Assembly (NCBI GenBank): GCA_030386875.1
Contig: CM059567.1
Location: 55,040,020 to 55,104,019, forward strand
Source of the DNA: Morinoia aosen
Lineage: Eukaryota > Arthropoda > Malacostraca > Amphipoda > Talitridae
Reading direction: 5' to 3'
Length of the DNA stretch: 64,000 nt
Under the pieces are notes generated by a model. The model did not search any database. It had not been told where the DNA came from and saw nothing but the letters and a program-made list of their open reading frames with translations. The translations under genes were made by a program, and so were the position numbers. Positions 33,601-41,394 of this stretch are shown piece after piece (position 1 is the first letter of the stretch; each line of letters begins with the position of its first letter).

Positions 33601-36425
33601 TAAATAAATAACGAAAAATGCATCGATTACTAATCCTATCAAAAATTGTTACCGAGGGCAATGCCCTCGAACTAATTTCAGAAAGTAGAATTGAGCATTT
33701 AAAGACTTGCCAATGAGTTCAATGCTTTTGCTATATGTCCTCTGTGCACAAGCGTCTCTGCTACTAAATCAATTTTTTCTATTGGACTCGTTGGTGCAGC
33801 AGGCAACCACACGAATCCGTACTAATTTTTCGATAAGATCAAATGAATTAGTTTAGGCCCCTAACCACAACAAAGGAGTTCCAAAGAGAGGAAGGCACCA
33901 TTTGGTAATGGACTTGAGGAAACGGGAAATCTACGCAAAGGTGAAAACCCGCACGAGATCCTATTTCTCAGAACATTAAGTTGAGAAGACAGTTTATGAA
34001 ATACGATAACAGTTGAAGAAGAAAGTAGTCAGTGCTGAAAAACAGGCCGGCAGTGGACCGAAAAAAGATGGAAAGATGGTCCGCAACAAAACAAAAAAAC
34101 ATTATTTCAACGGTAGGAAGGCGCACCTAAACCTAATCATCTCCCATCTCGTAGTGATAATTCCTATAGATACAATAATCGTCTCCCCCTGAGGGATGCT
34201 AAATTTTTTATTGGTTATACGGCCATGCCGTCACAGACTTACATCTCTCAAGCGATTATTGTCGATGAGCACTTTAATCTAAATTAAGTATTTTAAAGGG
34301 AAAAAGAATGGCTGCTAGAATCAGATTTATTATGGTCATATAGAATGAACATATAATTCCTACATATTGAACCAATAGAAAAATTGGTTCGCAATTTAGA
34401 GAAAAAAGGTCATAACTGGTACCCGAAGATTCATTATTGATATAATTTGCCAGCTCTCGCTCCTAACGTCAAGTAAAGTCAAGACACATTATGCACATGC
34501 CGAGAAACGATTTGTACAACTTTCTTAAAAAACTATTTGCAACAATACTGAAAAATTGACTGGAGAGCTCTTAGAGCAGTATACAGCTTAAAAAATGAAA
34601 GATTTCATATTTTCAGCAGCTAGTGGCAAAAAGATGAGACTAAACATCTATCCTAATGCACGACTACAGTAACAAAAATACTTCCGCGTAACATCGACGA
34701 TTCGTACTCAACCCACTAATGAGAGAAGTGTGCTTGAACTAATATACTAATTATACTTCAGTAGAGGCAGCACTTCAATTCCTTGCTAGCGATGCGAGCC
34801 TTCTGAAGTGTGTTACCGCAGCCAGATGTATCGTATAGTCAGGTCGCTGTGACGTACATGGCAGAGCTGGCTGGGCCAGCCAGCAGCACCAGCAGCAGCA
34901 CGCGTCTGAGATTGCGACGTTACAGCAGTTCCCGAGTGCAGCGAAGAATAGAATCAAGAGCATGCCAACGACCCCACTATGTTCAGATAAAAACGATGGA
35001 CTAACGCCGTTCCCTTACCATAAAAATGAGGGTAACTTTGCACTTACGAACAAATGCAAATGTGGTGGTCGGGTGGGTCATTGACTTTTAGAGAAAGACC
35101 AACTCACGGGTGCAGATAGTAAGACATGTACCTCGAAAGTGTAGAACTTGTCCCAGAATAGCAAGTCGTGATTTGATAAGAACGCACAATGAAGAAGGAC
35201 GAGAAAAAGAAAAAGTGCAAGCAATTATAACGTCAAACGCACCAAGTTACTGGCTACATATCAGCAACGATGTACGTAACAGGGGAAGTGCGATTTTTGC
35301 AACATTGCATCTCATTTCAAACCCTAACGACTTCATTTTAAACCATAACGACCAGAAATGATATAACAATTTCTGAACGGTAGGAAGCCAGCAAAAACAG
35401 AACACTTGCTAAGCTAAGCAGAAAGACGAACAATCCACAGAGACGACCTGAACGCACGCACCACCACTACCACATGCTGAGTCGCTTCATATAGCAGCTG
35501 AAGTCATCTGCTATTTTAGCAGTGGAATACAGGACAAAGAAAGAGAAAAATAAAGGCTTTCTCTTGCATTTCAATTAAGATGCGCGTCTGTCATTCCCAC
35601 TGCTCACTGCCACAAGATGGGTAACCCAGGTGTCACGGGTCAAGTTCAAGGTCGAAGTAGAACACCTTGAACTTTTTGCGGCTAGTTTGCTCTTCAGGCG
35701 TTTGCAGTTCCAGAACACAAAAACCATAACACATCGTATAATGAGAGTCAAAATTATGATCAAAATGAGTCAAAAATTGAGGTTAAGAGGCCACCACCTT
35801 GACTTTACACCATAAAAAACTGAGGCTTTATGAAGAAAAGCGCGTGTGACTACTTCACGTGAAAGAATGATTAAGGAACACACACGATTCATCTGCTATA
35901 CCGTAAAAAAACAAGTCATATCACACTAGCATTTTTTCTCGAGTGTAAATGCAAACGTAAGTTGCAAATTGGAAATCGATGAATATTAAGAGTGAGCTAA
36001 GCAAAATGAATAATTATTAAAGTTCAACGCAAGTGATTGATGAAAACTACACAGCTAAGAAGCTTATATAAATAAACAAAATATATAGGATAAAATAAAC
36101 TAGACCAAAAACAAATACACAATAAAATAGGATAAAATCAACCAGACCAAAACAAATAAAAATATAAGCTAAAACGAAACCAAACGCAAACACGTGTCAA
36201 GGATAACTGCAGCGAGTGTCTCACCTCGGGATTGTCGGAGTTGCAGACGTGATGGTGGTTGGCGCTCTTGTGTGGGGCCGGGAAGGCGGTGGGGCAGTGG
36301 GGCCCGGCATGGTAGCCCTTGTCCCCGCCGGGGTTGCGCCCCTCGACGATGAGCAGCGCGAGGGCGCTGAACACCTCCCACGGGTCCCCGGGGCCCGCGT
36401 CGTCAGCACCCCCGCTGGCGCGCAT
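18485..36425 (-). CDS. atos: Atossa (FAM214A/B-family) transcriptional regulator, nine coding exons
   Basis: Coding segments, in order, are 36425-36225, 27222-26993, 26362-26137, 25947-24539, 23864-22781, 22223-21049, 20644-20302, 19997-19762 and 18653-18485. Phases are compatible at every junction, giving about 1,690 residues (1,678 if exon 2 uses its inner donor). That is longer than vertebrate FAM214A, mostly because of the disordered middle. Conserved blocks match FAM214A as I remember it: SALALLIVEGR near the start, VRSFLHFSQLSAWLS, EEHVFP, TGLPLTSSPAPLRK, then LLGTFEE to the C terminus (GYRVPGKGTVQVTL, KMFVVMYDLSDMP, TFLRQRT, SSKSGKVYLHTD, PTNPKYSPR). These correspond to the Atos-like conserved domain and C-terminal domain. 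In Drosophila, Atossa is a nuclear regulator that raises mitochondrial metabolism during macrophage tissue invasion; the same role here is inferred from orthology only. Confidence 0.93.
18654..19761 (-). other. atos: atos intron 8 (1,108 bp)
   Basis: Intron bounded by GTAAGG at 19761 and CTTGTGCAG at 18654. Short open frames inside it show no motifs, and I see no repeat from the families described here. The remaining introns between exons 2 and 8 are small (189-674 bp) and also look plain. Confidence 0.85.
19762..19997 (-). CDS. atos: atos coding exon 8 (residues 1557-1634)
   Basis: Acceptor TCTGTTGGCAG|GGTCAC at 19997, phase 0; donor ATCTCAA|GTAAGG at 19762/19761, leaving two bases. It encodes GHVSLEKKGYRVPGKGTVQV, KMFVVMYDLSDMP, RTFLRQRTLNMPV and WLRYLIHL, the most conserved stretch of the whole family. 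Confidence 0.96.
20302..20644 (-). CDS. atos: atos coding exon 7, start of conserved C-terminal domain (residues 1442-1556)
   Basis: Acceptor CATTATGCGCAG|GTCAAT at 20644; donor TACATG|GTGAGG at 20302/20301, phase 0. A Cys-rich lead (CDCDEVTGNGVCSEACRPALC) is followed by NLLGTFEECVLHGRLEPVS, FKAEIAASGSFCPEH and FSSPYM. These match the Atos-like conserved domain (LLGNFEES...GFTAEVGASG.FCP...SPYM) almost residue for residue. The Cys-rich insert is not something I remember in the vertebrate protein. Confidence 0.95.
21049..22223 (-). CDS. atos: atos coding exon 6 (residues 1051-1441)
   Basis: Acceptor GCATTTTACAG|AACATG at 22223, phase 0; donor AAGAG|GTAAGC at 21049/21048, leaving two bases. 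It carries an acidic tract (SEGEDDEDDKK) and basic RTKR and GERVRRAL motifs. Near its end is HIKTGLPLTSSPAPLRKS followed by YDSSLNSS, equivalent to the TGLPLLSSPVPQRK...LDSSL motif that precedes the C-terminal domain in FAM214A. Confidence 0.92.
22781..23864 (-). CDS. atos: atos coding exon 5, His-rich linker (residues 689-1050)
   Basis: Acceptor AACTATTTTCAG|TGATGA at 23864 completes the split codon; donor ACTGGG|GTGAGT at 22781/22780, phase 0. The product opens DDLRVSMMKAALEDSSSSS. It has a His/Gln-rich stretch (six His in a row, then HHQQTSPHHNQLHHQH) around residues 810-850 and otherwise polar, disordered sequence. The vertebrate counterparts of this segment are poorly conserved, so assignment rests on splice phase and uninterrupted frame. 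Confidence 0.85.
24539..25947 (-). CDS. atos: atos coding exon 4, Ser/Thr-rich (residues 220-688)
   Basis: Acceptor TATTTTCAG|GTATCAGTG at 25947; donor CCAGAAA|GTGAGT at 24539/24538, leaving two bases of a split codon. The first residues, VSVKSLPRTDVVPIAVCPE, match the VSVQSLP segment of FAM214A. The remaining roughly 440 residues are Ser-, Thr- and Pro-rich low-complexity sequence (many SVSSS-type runs), probably disordered and phosphorylatable. The serine codons create a long acidic shadow frame on the other strand, which is not a gene. Confidence 0.88.
26137..26362 (-). CDS. atos: atos coding exon 3 (residues 144-219)
   Basis: Acceptor TTGCCGCGCAG|GTCGTG at 26362; donor ATTCAG|GTGAGA at 26137/26136. 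It encodes VAAVRSFLHFSQLSAWLSRS, NVLYRLTV and EEHVFPLA, the strongest N-terminal match to FAM214A. The exon starts with the third base of a split codon and ends in phase 0. Confidence 0.92.
26993..27222 (-). CDS. atos: atos coding exon 2 (residues 68-143 plus)
   Basis: The acceptor TTTCTGGTTGCAG|TGCACG sits at 27222, in phase 0. The product contains QLRVMWGVGVGVSMEVLVAPE and LRLIEQWNF, aligning with the RSEVTLLW...VEVMLLP...LERW region of FAM214A. Two donors fit the next exon's phase: CAACAG|GTCCGC ending the exon at 27029, and GAACG|GTGACG ending it at 26993. The longer form adds 12 codons, including DRTFEE, which resembles DRFIEE of the vertebrate protein and is why I use it. The shorter form fits the vertebrate spacing better. 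The exon is GC-rich compared with its flanks. Confidence 0.85.
28005..28185 (-). mobile_element. SINE-A copy 6, internal fragment
   Basis: Middle part of the family only: CATGAAACAAGATAAAAGTTG, GCGCTGAAAAACGGGACAG and AAAAAGATGGT blocks. Both ends are missing. It is diverged and presumably old. Confidence 0.65.
28276..28372 (-). mobile_element. SINE-A copy 7, 5'-truncated, with target duplication
   Basis: This 97-bp copy keeps the tail end (GATTAGATTAG) and lacks everything past GGAGATAAGTGA. It is bounded by GCGCCGGTAGAA (28264-28275) and GCGCCGGTAAAA (28373-28384), a 12-bp target duplication with one mismatch. Truncation with flanking duplications shows that the shortening happened at insertion, as in target-primed reverse transcription. 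Confidence 0.85.
28655..28806 (+). repeat. Dispersed repeat, first copy
   Basis: About 150 bp shared with 29643-29789 in the same orientation. Both copies contain TTAAAAGAGGCAATCTCTCT and ACAAGAGCGCCAACTT...GCAGGGCGCT. It is not related to the SINE-A family. It could be an unknown element or a local duplication within intron 1. Confidence 0.75.
29643..29789 (+). repeat. Dispersed repeat, second copy
   Basis: Direct repeat of 28655-28806, about 990 bp away, opening ATTGAGCAGA and ending GCAGGGCGCT. The GCAATCTCTCT block and the AGCGCC...GGGCGCT arms are preserved, so the 3' end can form a hairpin. Confidence 0.75.
30658..31010 (-). mobile_element. SINE-A copy 8
   Basis: Full-length but strongly diverged copy (AAGCCTCTTTAAATTCAACA at the left, GTAACCCTCTTAGGAGAG at the right). 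The GGAAAAAAGATAGCTCGTAA and TTTCAGTTCGGAACCTCGCA blocks identify it. Confidence 0.75.
31780..31839 (+). repeat. Perfect 30-bp tandem duplication
   Basis: Two adjacent identical units, each beginning CATTGTCAATTTCCCAAACA. The second unit directly abuts the TTAA target of the MITE at 31842. Confidence 0.9.
31842..32064. mobile_element. piggyBac-like MITE (TTAA target), copy 1
   Basis: The 223-bp element is flanked by TTAA on both sides (31838-31841 and 32065-32068). It opens CACATTCATTGCGG and closes CGCAACTAACGTG, an imperfect inverted repeat. The subterminal region forms two hairpins (GACCCACCGGTGGGTC and CGACCCATCGATGGGCCG). Its right half (CTTTAAATTTAAGTTGAATA) matches the copies at 44036 and 58711. 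TTAA target choice is typical of the piggyBac superfamily. No transposase frame. Confidence 0.8.
33844..34196 (-). mobile_element. SINE-A copy 9
   Basis: Full-length copy ending with TACAATAATCGTCTCCCCCT and the GAGGG arm. It carries a small internal duplication (GATGGAAAGATGGTCC) not seen in other copies. Confidence 0.8.
36087..36170 (+). repeat. 42-bp tandem repeat beside exon 1
   Basis: Two imperfect units opening AGGATAAAAT at 36087 and 36129, each followed by an AGACCAAAA block. It lies 55 bp inside intron 1 from the exon 1 donor. Confidence 0.7.
36225..36425 (-). CDS. atos: atos coding exon 1 (residues 1-67)
   Basis: The ATG at 36425 has an in-frame stop four codons upstream and G at -3. 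Its distance to the conserved SALALLIVEGR is about the same as in vertebrate FAM214A, which supports this start. The exon ends GAG|GTGAGA at 36225/36224, in phase 0. Acceptor-like TGTGTTGCAG and GTGTAG lie just upstream, so a 5'-UTR exon probably splices here. The 5' part of this exon is duplicated just upstream (see 36391-36780). Confidence 0.88.
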
Positions 36426-36780
36426 CCCTACACTCTAGCCTGCAACACACAACTCCATGTTCAGGGCGCTCCACACAACACCATCTGCTCAAGCACTGTA
36501 AACCTTCATGCTCAGATCACTTCACACGGTAACATGGTCAAGCTCTGTAACTTAGAATGACCTCACAGAATGAGAACCATGACAACAGGAAACTCGGGCC
36601 CGCGTCGTCAGCAACCCCGCTGGCGCGTATCTCACACTCTAGCCAACCAGACAGCTCCATGCTCATGTCGCTCCACACGGTAACATGTTCAAGCTCCTTC
36701 GCTGTGATAATATGGAATAACCTGACAGAATGAAAACTCTCACAAAACCATTTGTGAATCACAATCACTGTCCATACCTG
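36391..36780 (-). repeat. Tandem duplication of exon 1 start and upstream intron
   Basis: The block starting GGGCCCGCGTCGTCAGCA (about 36393) recurs at about 36597. The second copy contains the complement of the first 12 codons of exon 1, reading IRASGVADDAGP, with the ATG changed to ATA. It continues through CACTCTAGCC, CTCCATG-TCA and CACACGGTAACATG. Within the first copy a further repeat of about 50 bp is visible (CATG-TCA...CTCCACAC, then CATGCTCAGATCACTTCACAC). The extra exon piece lies upstream of the functional exon, lacks a start codon and continues into non-homologous sequence after GGCCC. Confidence 0.9.
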
Positions 36781-38518
36781 AACAGCAAAACCGTTTTTGA
36801 ACTAGAAGCACTATCCATACTTGAACAGCAATACCATTTGTGAACTAGATGCACTTTACATACACAGATGCTTAATTGGAATACCAGTCTTTCATACACA
36901 ATAATAAAATGCAAGTTTTAAACAGGAAATTATTAAATTGTAAAATCGGCGTGCACTAGCTACACACACATTAGGATGCATATGACACACACTGCTTCGA
37001 ACATTTTCAACAGCAGTGATACTAATAATTTCCCTTCACAACAGCAGTGCTCCGCCTAGATAGTACAAACTAGCTTGCTCACATTGTTCAGGCCTCTCAT
37101 TTTTCTGGCTTCTGAATCCGCTATTTCCGGTGCATTATTGAAGCGCCAGCCAACGTAGTTACTTTCAATGGCCTTGTCATTTCAATCCAAACAAAATGTT
37201 ACGGAAATAAGTATTACATAAAGTTACAGTCAACTAAACACATGCTTCTTAAACCCCTCACTAACCAATACCAATAAATTAGTGCTCCTGGCAAACAGAG
37301 GGTAAACTAGCCACACCAGCCACTTCCGTAAACACAAGAACGAGCATCAATGCCTATGTAAACGCTCATGTCACTACAGACAACGAAAAATTGCTGACTA
37401 TTATTTTTTACAAAAGGTATCACCGAACAGTTCAGAAATGTAAGTCAAGACCTGAAGAAATTTACTACTTATACTAATTATCTCCCGTATAATCATTTAA
37501 TGTCATGACTAATAATAATAAAATAGCAATAGAAGTCGCAATTAATAATACATTATTACTCTCATCCAATAGTTTGACGAGAATGAGCCAGAGCAGAATT
37601 GATGGAGCTCCGCTCGGTATCAGTCAATTAGCACGCCCTTTTGAGCACAGGTGCGCAGGCATGCAGACTGTTGCCCGGCGAGTTCGGCTCGTGATGCAAT
37701 AATTGTTCATTGCCATTGTTTTCATTTGCTCTACTTGCATGAAGTATAAAATTTCTAACCAATATTCTTGAGTGGTGAAGTGGCCAAGGAAATGAAAGAG
37801 AAAAGATGTTACCATCGCACGCGATCCTCGAGCGTTTCTCCGAACAGCATTTCGGAATCCATTAGATGAGTTTGAAGATATTCAACTAAAAGGCTAAAAA
37901 TAGAACGTCCAAGTACACAGTCATGGCAGAGAAGACAGCGCTGCGCGGTATAGACAAGCTGAACACTGGAGCGTGTTCTTCGTGGTGCCATGTATCATAT
38001 TTCAGTACTAAGTAAAAGCTTTTCCACAAGATATCTCTGGACTAAGGGAAGATAGAAGTTATGAAGCAGTCAAACTGGTTTTATACATAAATTGAATCGC
38101 ACAGAAATCCGTCATCTAATCGCACGCTTAGCAATAACTTTGATGCAGCAAGTAACAAGAGCATGAATTGTGAAACAAAATACGCTTCATGGAAATTTTA
38201 TTGCAGCAGTCTCTTATTATTCAGATAATTCATTAAAAGAATGCATGTCCGAGCGCAGAACAGGTTTTTATCAGAACAGCCAACGCTGAGACTGTCGTTT
38301 GCAACTTCAGGGATAAACCTGTTGCTGCATTCGATAAGGTTAGACAAAGGCCTTGTTAGCACCTCGACCAAAGCAGCGTTCCACTGAACTAGTGAGTCAC
38401 GGCACGGTATTGTCTAGACATCTCATGTAGGCAGAACGACTCATTCTTGAGAACCAAGAGGAAGGAAGTGGATCCTGCAGTAATAGATAACAAGCATTTG
38501 TGAGGGAGGAGTAAAATG
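36781..38518. other. Upstream of atos exon 1; nothing recognised
   Basis: AT-rich sequence without supported genes or repeats of the described families. It is probably a 5'-UTR intron or intergenic. Confidence 0.4.
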
Positions 38519-38565
38519 ATTAGATTATTAGTTAGTTTAAGCCTCCCTATCCGCAACAAAGGCTA
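38519..38565 (-). mobile_element. SINE-A copy 10, tail-only fragment
   Basis: Only GATTAGATTATTAGTTAG through CTCCCTATCCGCAACAAAGG remains. It is the most severely 5'-truncated copy. Confidence 0.7.
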
Positions 38566-39245
38566 TTAGGTTTTTCGGAGTCTTCTCTTCTTTTTAGTTT
38601 TTTTTTATGCGAAAAATTTCTTAGGATTACAGTGAGCTCAGCTGTCATTTTCTGTGTAGTAGATGGTAGGTTGCTTCTATCTTTTATCTTATATATGTAT
38701 TTTTTCTAATATTTTATTTTCAATAAGTATATATATTAATATGTGTGTGTACGTGTGTAGGTATATATATGTATCTACATAAATAGATATACATGTTTAT
38801 ATTTCATTTCTTTACGCAAAAACCATTCGGTTAATAAATTTTATTGCAATAGCGAAATGATTCAAAAATAGATCTATCACTTCCCCAGAGGGCGTTTCTG
38901 TGAATCGGATTAATGTCATATATAATTAATGAAATAAAGTGCAATTTGAGCATAGGAATCGTAGTAAAATTATCTTTCTGTCCGTATGTTGTACAAGCTA
39001 TGAATTTTGATATTGAATATATGTTTGTTTACCCATTTCTACCAATATTTTGTAGATATTTGTCAATCATGAGTGGTAACCGGCTTACAATGTATCTCTA
39101 TTTTATCCCATGTACCCATGTCCGCATGATGTGGTGAATATCGAGAAGATACGAAATATGTTTTTGGTGGTGATAGGGCTTTGCATATTTTTAGGGCATA
39201 TTTTTCATTTCTCATTCAACTACCCTTGACAGAGATAGACTATTG

Positions 39246-39668
39246 GCAAGCCACGTGTGGTTTGTTTATTAGTACGCCTCGTATATTTTGTCTATTAATA
39301 TGCCTCGTATGGTCTATCTATTTTGTACACCTCTGATAGCTTGTCTATTAGTACACCTCGTATAGTTTGCCTATTATTATTATGCCTCGTATGGCTTATC
39401 TATTTGTACACCTCGGATGGTTTGTCAATTAGTACTCCTAGTATAGAACTTTTGTTAGACTACTAGCACACCACGAATGGTTTGTCTATTAGTACGCCTC
39501 GTATATTTTGTCAATTAATATGCCTCGAATGGTCTATCTACTTGTACACCTCTGACAGTTTGTCTATTAGTACACCTTGTATAGTTTGTCTATTATTATG
39601 CCTCGTATGGCTTATCTACTTGTACACCTCGGATGGTTTGTCAATTAGTACTCCTCGTATGGAACATT
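39246..39668 (+). repeat. Minisatellite with a 220-bp higher-order unit
   Basis: Short units of about 27-30 bp (TTAGTACACCTCGTATAGTT-like, alternating with TATGCCTCGTATGGTTTATC-like) are arranged in a larger unit. The larger unit repeats once with a period of about 220 bp (for example TTTGTTTATTAGTACGCCTC at 39261 and its counterpart at 39481). Each short unit has its exact partner 220 bp on, so the block was amplified as a whole after the short units had diverged. Confidence 0.9.
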
Positions 39669-39781
39669 TGTTTTAGGATGCCCTATATTTAAGAAACTTT
39701 TAAAAGCCAATATGTTGGCATGTATATCATGTGACAACTTGGAAATAAACATTTTTTCTTTTTTTTTCTTTTTTTCTTTCT

Positions 39782-40091
39782 ATCCAAAGAGAGGAAGGAA
39801 GAAGGCACCATTTAGTATGGAGTTAAGGAAACGCGGAATCTATGCAGAAAGGGCATAGAAACAGAAATCTCAGAAAGAAGATCATGCAACAAGAAAAAGT
39901 AGAAGAAGAAAGTAGGAGGTGCTGAAAAACAGGACAGCAGTGAACCGAGAGAAGATGGTCCGTAACAAAACAAAAACCTATTCTGTTTTAACAAAAAAAA
40001 AATACCTACCTAACCTTTAGCTCGGACCCTTACATAGTCCCCCTGGGAGCGCTAATTCCCATATATACTATAGTTGTATCCCCCTGAGGGG
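39782..40091 (-). mobile_element. SINE-A copy 11 with T/C-rich flank
   Basis: The body and head are complete (CCCCCTGAGGGG at 40078-40091), but the GATTA tail is absent. Instead a T-rich tract (39750-39781) abuts the body, which would read as an A-rich tail in the transcript sense. It may have replaced the normal tail. Confidence 0.8.
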
Positions 40092-41016
40092 AGAGGAGTA
40101 AAAGGAGTTGTGAAACGTTTCTTAGTGTATGTTATTTACTTCTTTCCTGAACTACAATGAAATATTTTTGTCCACGCGTGTATAACTTGGCTAATATGCA
40201 GCGTCGAGGACTCGAGGTCCATGATGAACTCTGATTGGAGATCGGTAAGAGCTAGAACCAAACTATTCCCGTTCTAAATTTTCAGATGAGCTATTTGCCT
40301 AACTCTTCATTGTATGTTTACACATGGCTATAAGGTGTGTGCCAAACCGAGTGCTTCGCGGTCGTTAAAAGTTCATGCATGACAAGCTTATTGCTCACCG
40401 ATGTGTGCACGTTGACGCTTCCTAACGACTGAGTAATCTCCTCCCGGCAGGGCTTACGCCGATGAAATGATCTAAATACCGGCCAGCATGATCACTGCAT
40501 CGCATGTCGGTCTCGTTCGGACGGCCTTGTGCAAAGGCTTCATGTGAAATTCAAAATGTTTGCACGCAGATATCGAGGAGTAGCTTCGTATATTTATTTT
40601 ATTTAAGTTTACAAAGAACTGGCTATCGTCAGATCTGCAGCTAAACATTTAAAGCTAACTAGAACGTGCATATAGACGAAACCTGCAACGATATCAGCTT
40701 CGCAAATAGCAGTATATGCTGCGTCTTGAGTGCGATGCATCTGCACCGAAAATTCGGCATATCTTTCAGTTAAATGAAATGAGGTAGAAAATCAAAAAAG
40801 AAATTCTTGTATTTTTTTGTAATTTTAGGGGAACAGTTTGAAATTTTTACCCAGATCGTTTTTAGCGTTTGTCCGTGGTATTCATAACCAGTTTACAGTT
40901 TTACCAAGGTGATTATGGCTGCACAGCTTCTATTTGAATTTATGAGATTCATTCGACCCGCTTGAAAACCTGACCTGAGATTTCCAAGAATATCGAAATT
41001 CGAGATGCAAAAATAA
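40092..41016. other. Nothing recognised
   Basis: About 0.9 kb with no supported gene or shared repeat. Confidence 0.4.
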
Positions 41017-41394
41017 TTGATTAATTGATGAGTTAGTTTCAGCCTCCTCTACCACAAAAAAAAAGATGTTCAAGCAGAGGAAGGAAAAAGACAATTTAGT
41101 ATGGAGTTAAGGGAACGCGGAAAATGCTCAAGGTGTGTTCTCGCACAGGTTCCTCTTCGCATAGAAACAGTAAGTAGAGAAGGAAAGTTAGGAAACAATA
41201 TAGAAGTTGAAGAAAAAAGTTAGAAGTGCTGAAAAACAGAACAGCAGTCAACCGAAAAAAGATGGTCCTCAGCAAAACAAATAGCCTATTTAAAACTCGA
41301 CAAAAAAGGCCTACCTAACTCTCAGCTCTGGACCTTTCATTTTCTCAGTGGGAGTCCTAACTTACATAGTTACAATAGGTGTAACCACATTGCA
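41017..41394 (-). mobile_element. SINE-A copy 12
   Basis: Full-length copy with a variant tail (ATTGATTAATTGATGAGTTAG) and a decayed head (TACAATAGGTGTAACCACAT). Confidence 0.75.

Larger units (their letters stand above)
27223..36224 (-). other. atos: atos intron 1 (9,002 bp)
   Basis: Intron between GAG|GTGAGA at 36224 and TTGCAG|TGC at 27223. It holds four SINE-A copies, a TTAA-flanked MITE, a direct-repeat pair and short tandem repeats, listed separately. Locally GC-richer islands at about 27690-27850, 28560-28650 and 34840-34960 have no splice-bounded coding frame that I can support. The rest shows nothing recognisable. Confidence 0.8.
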
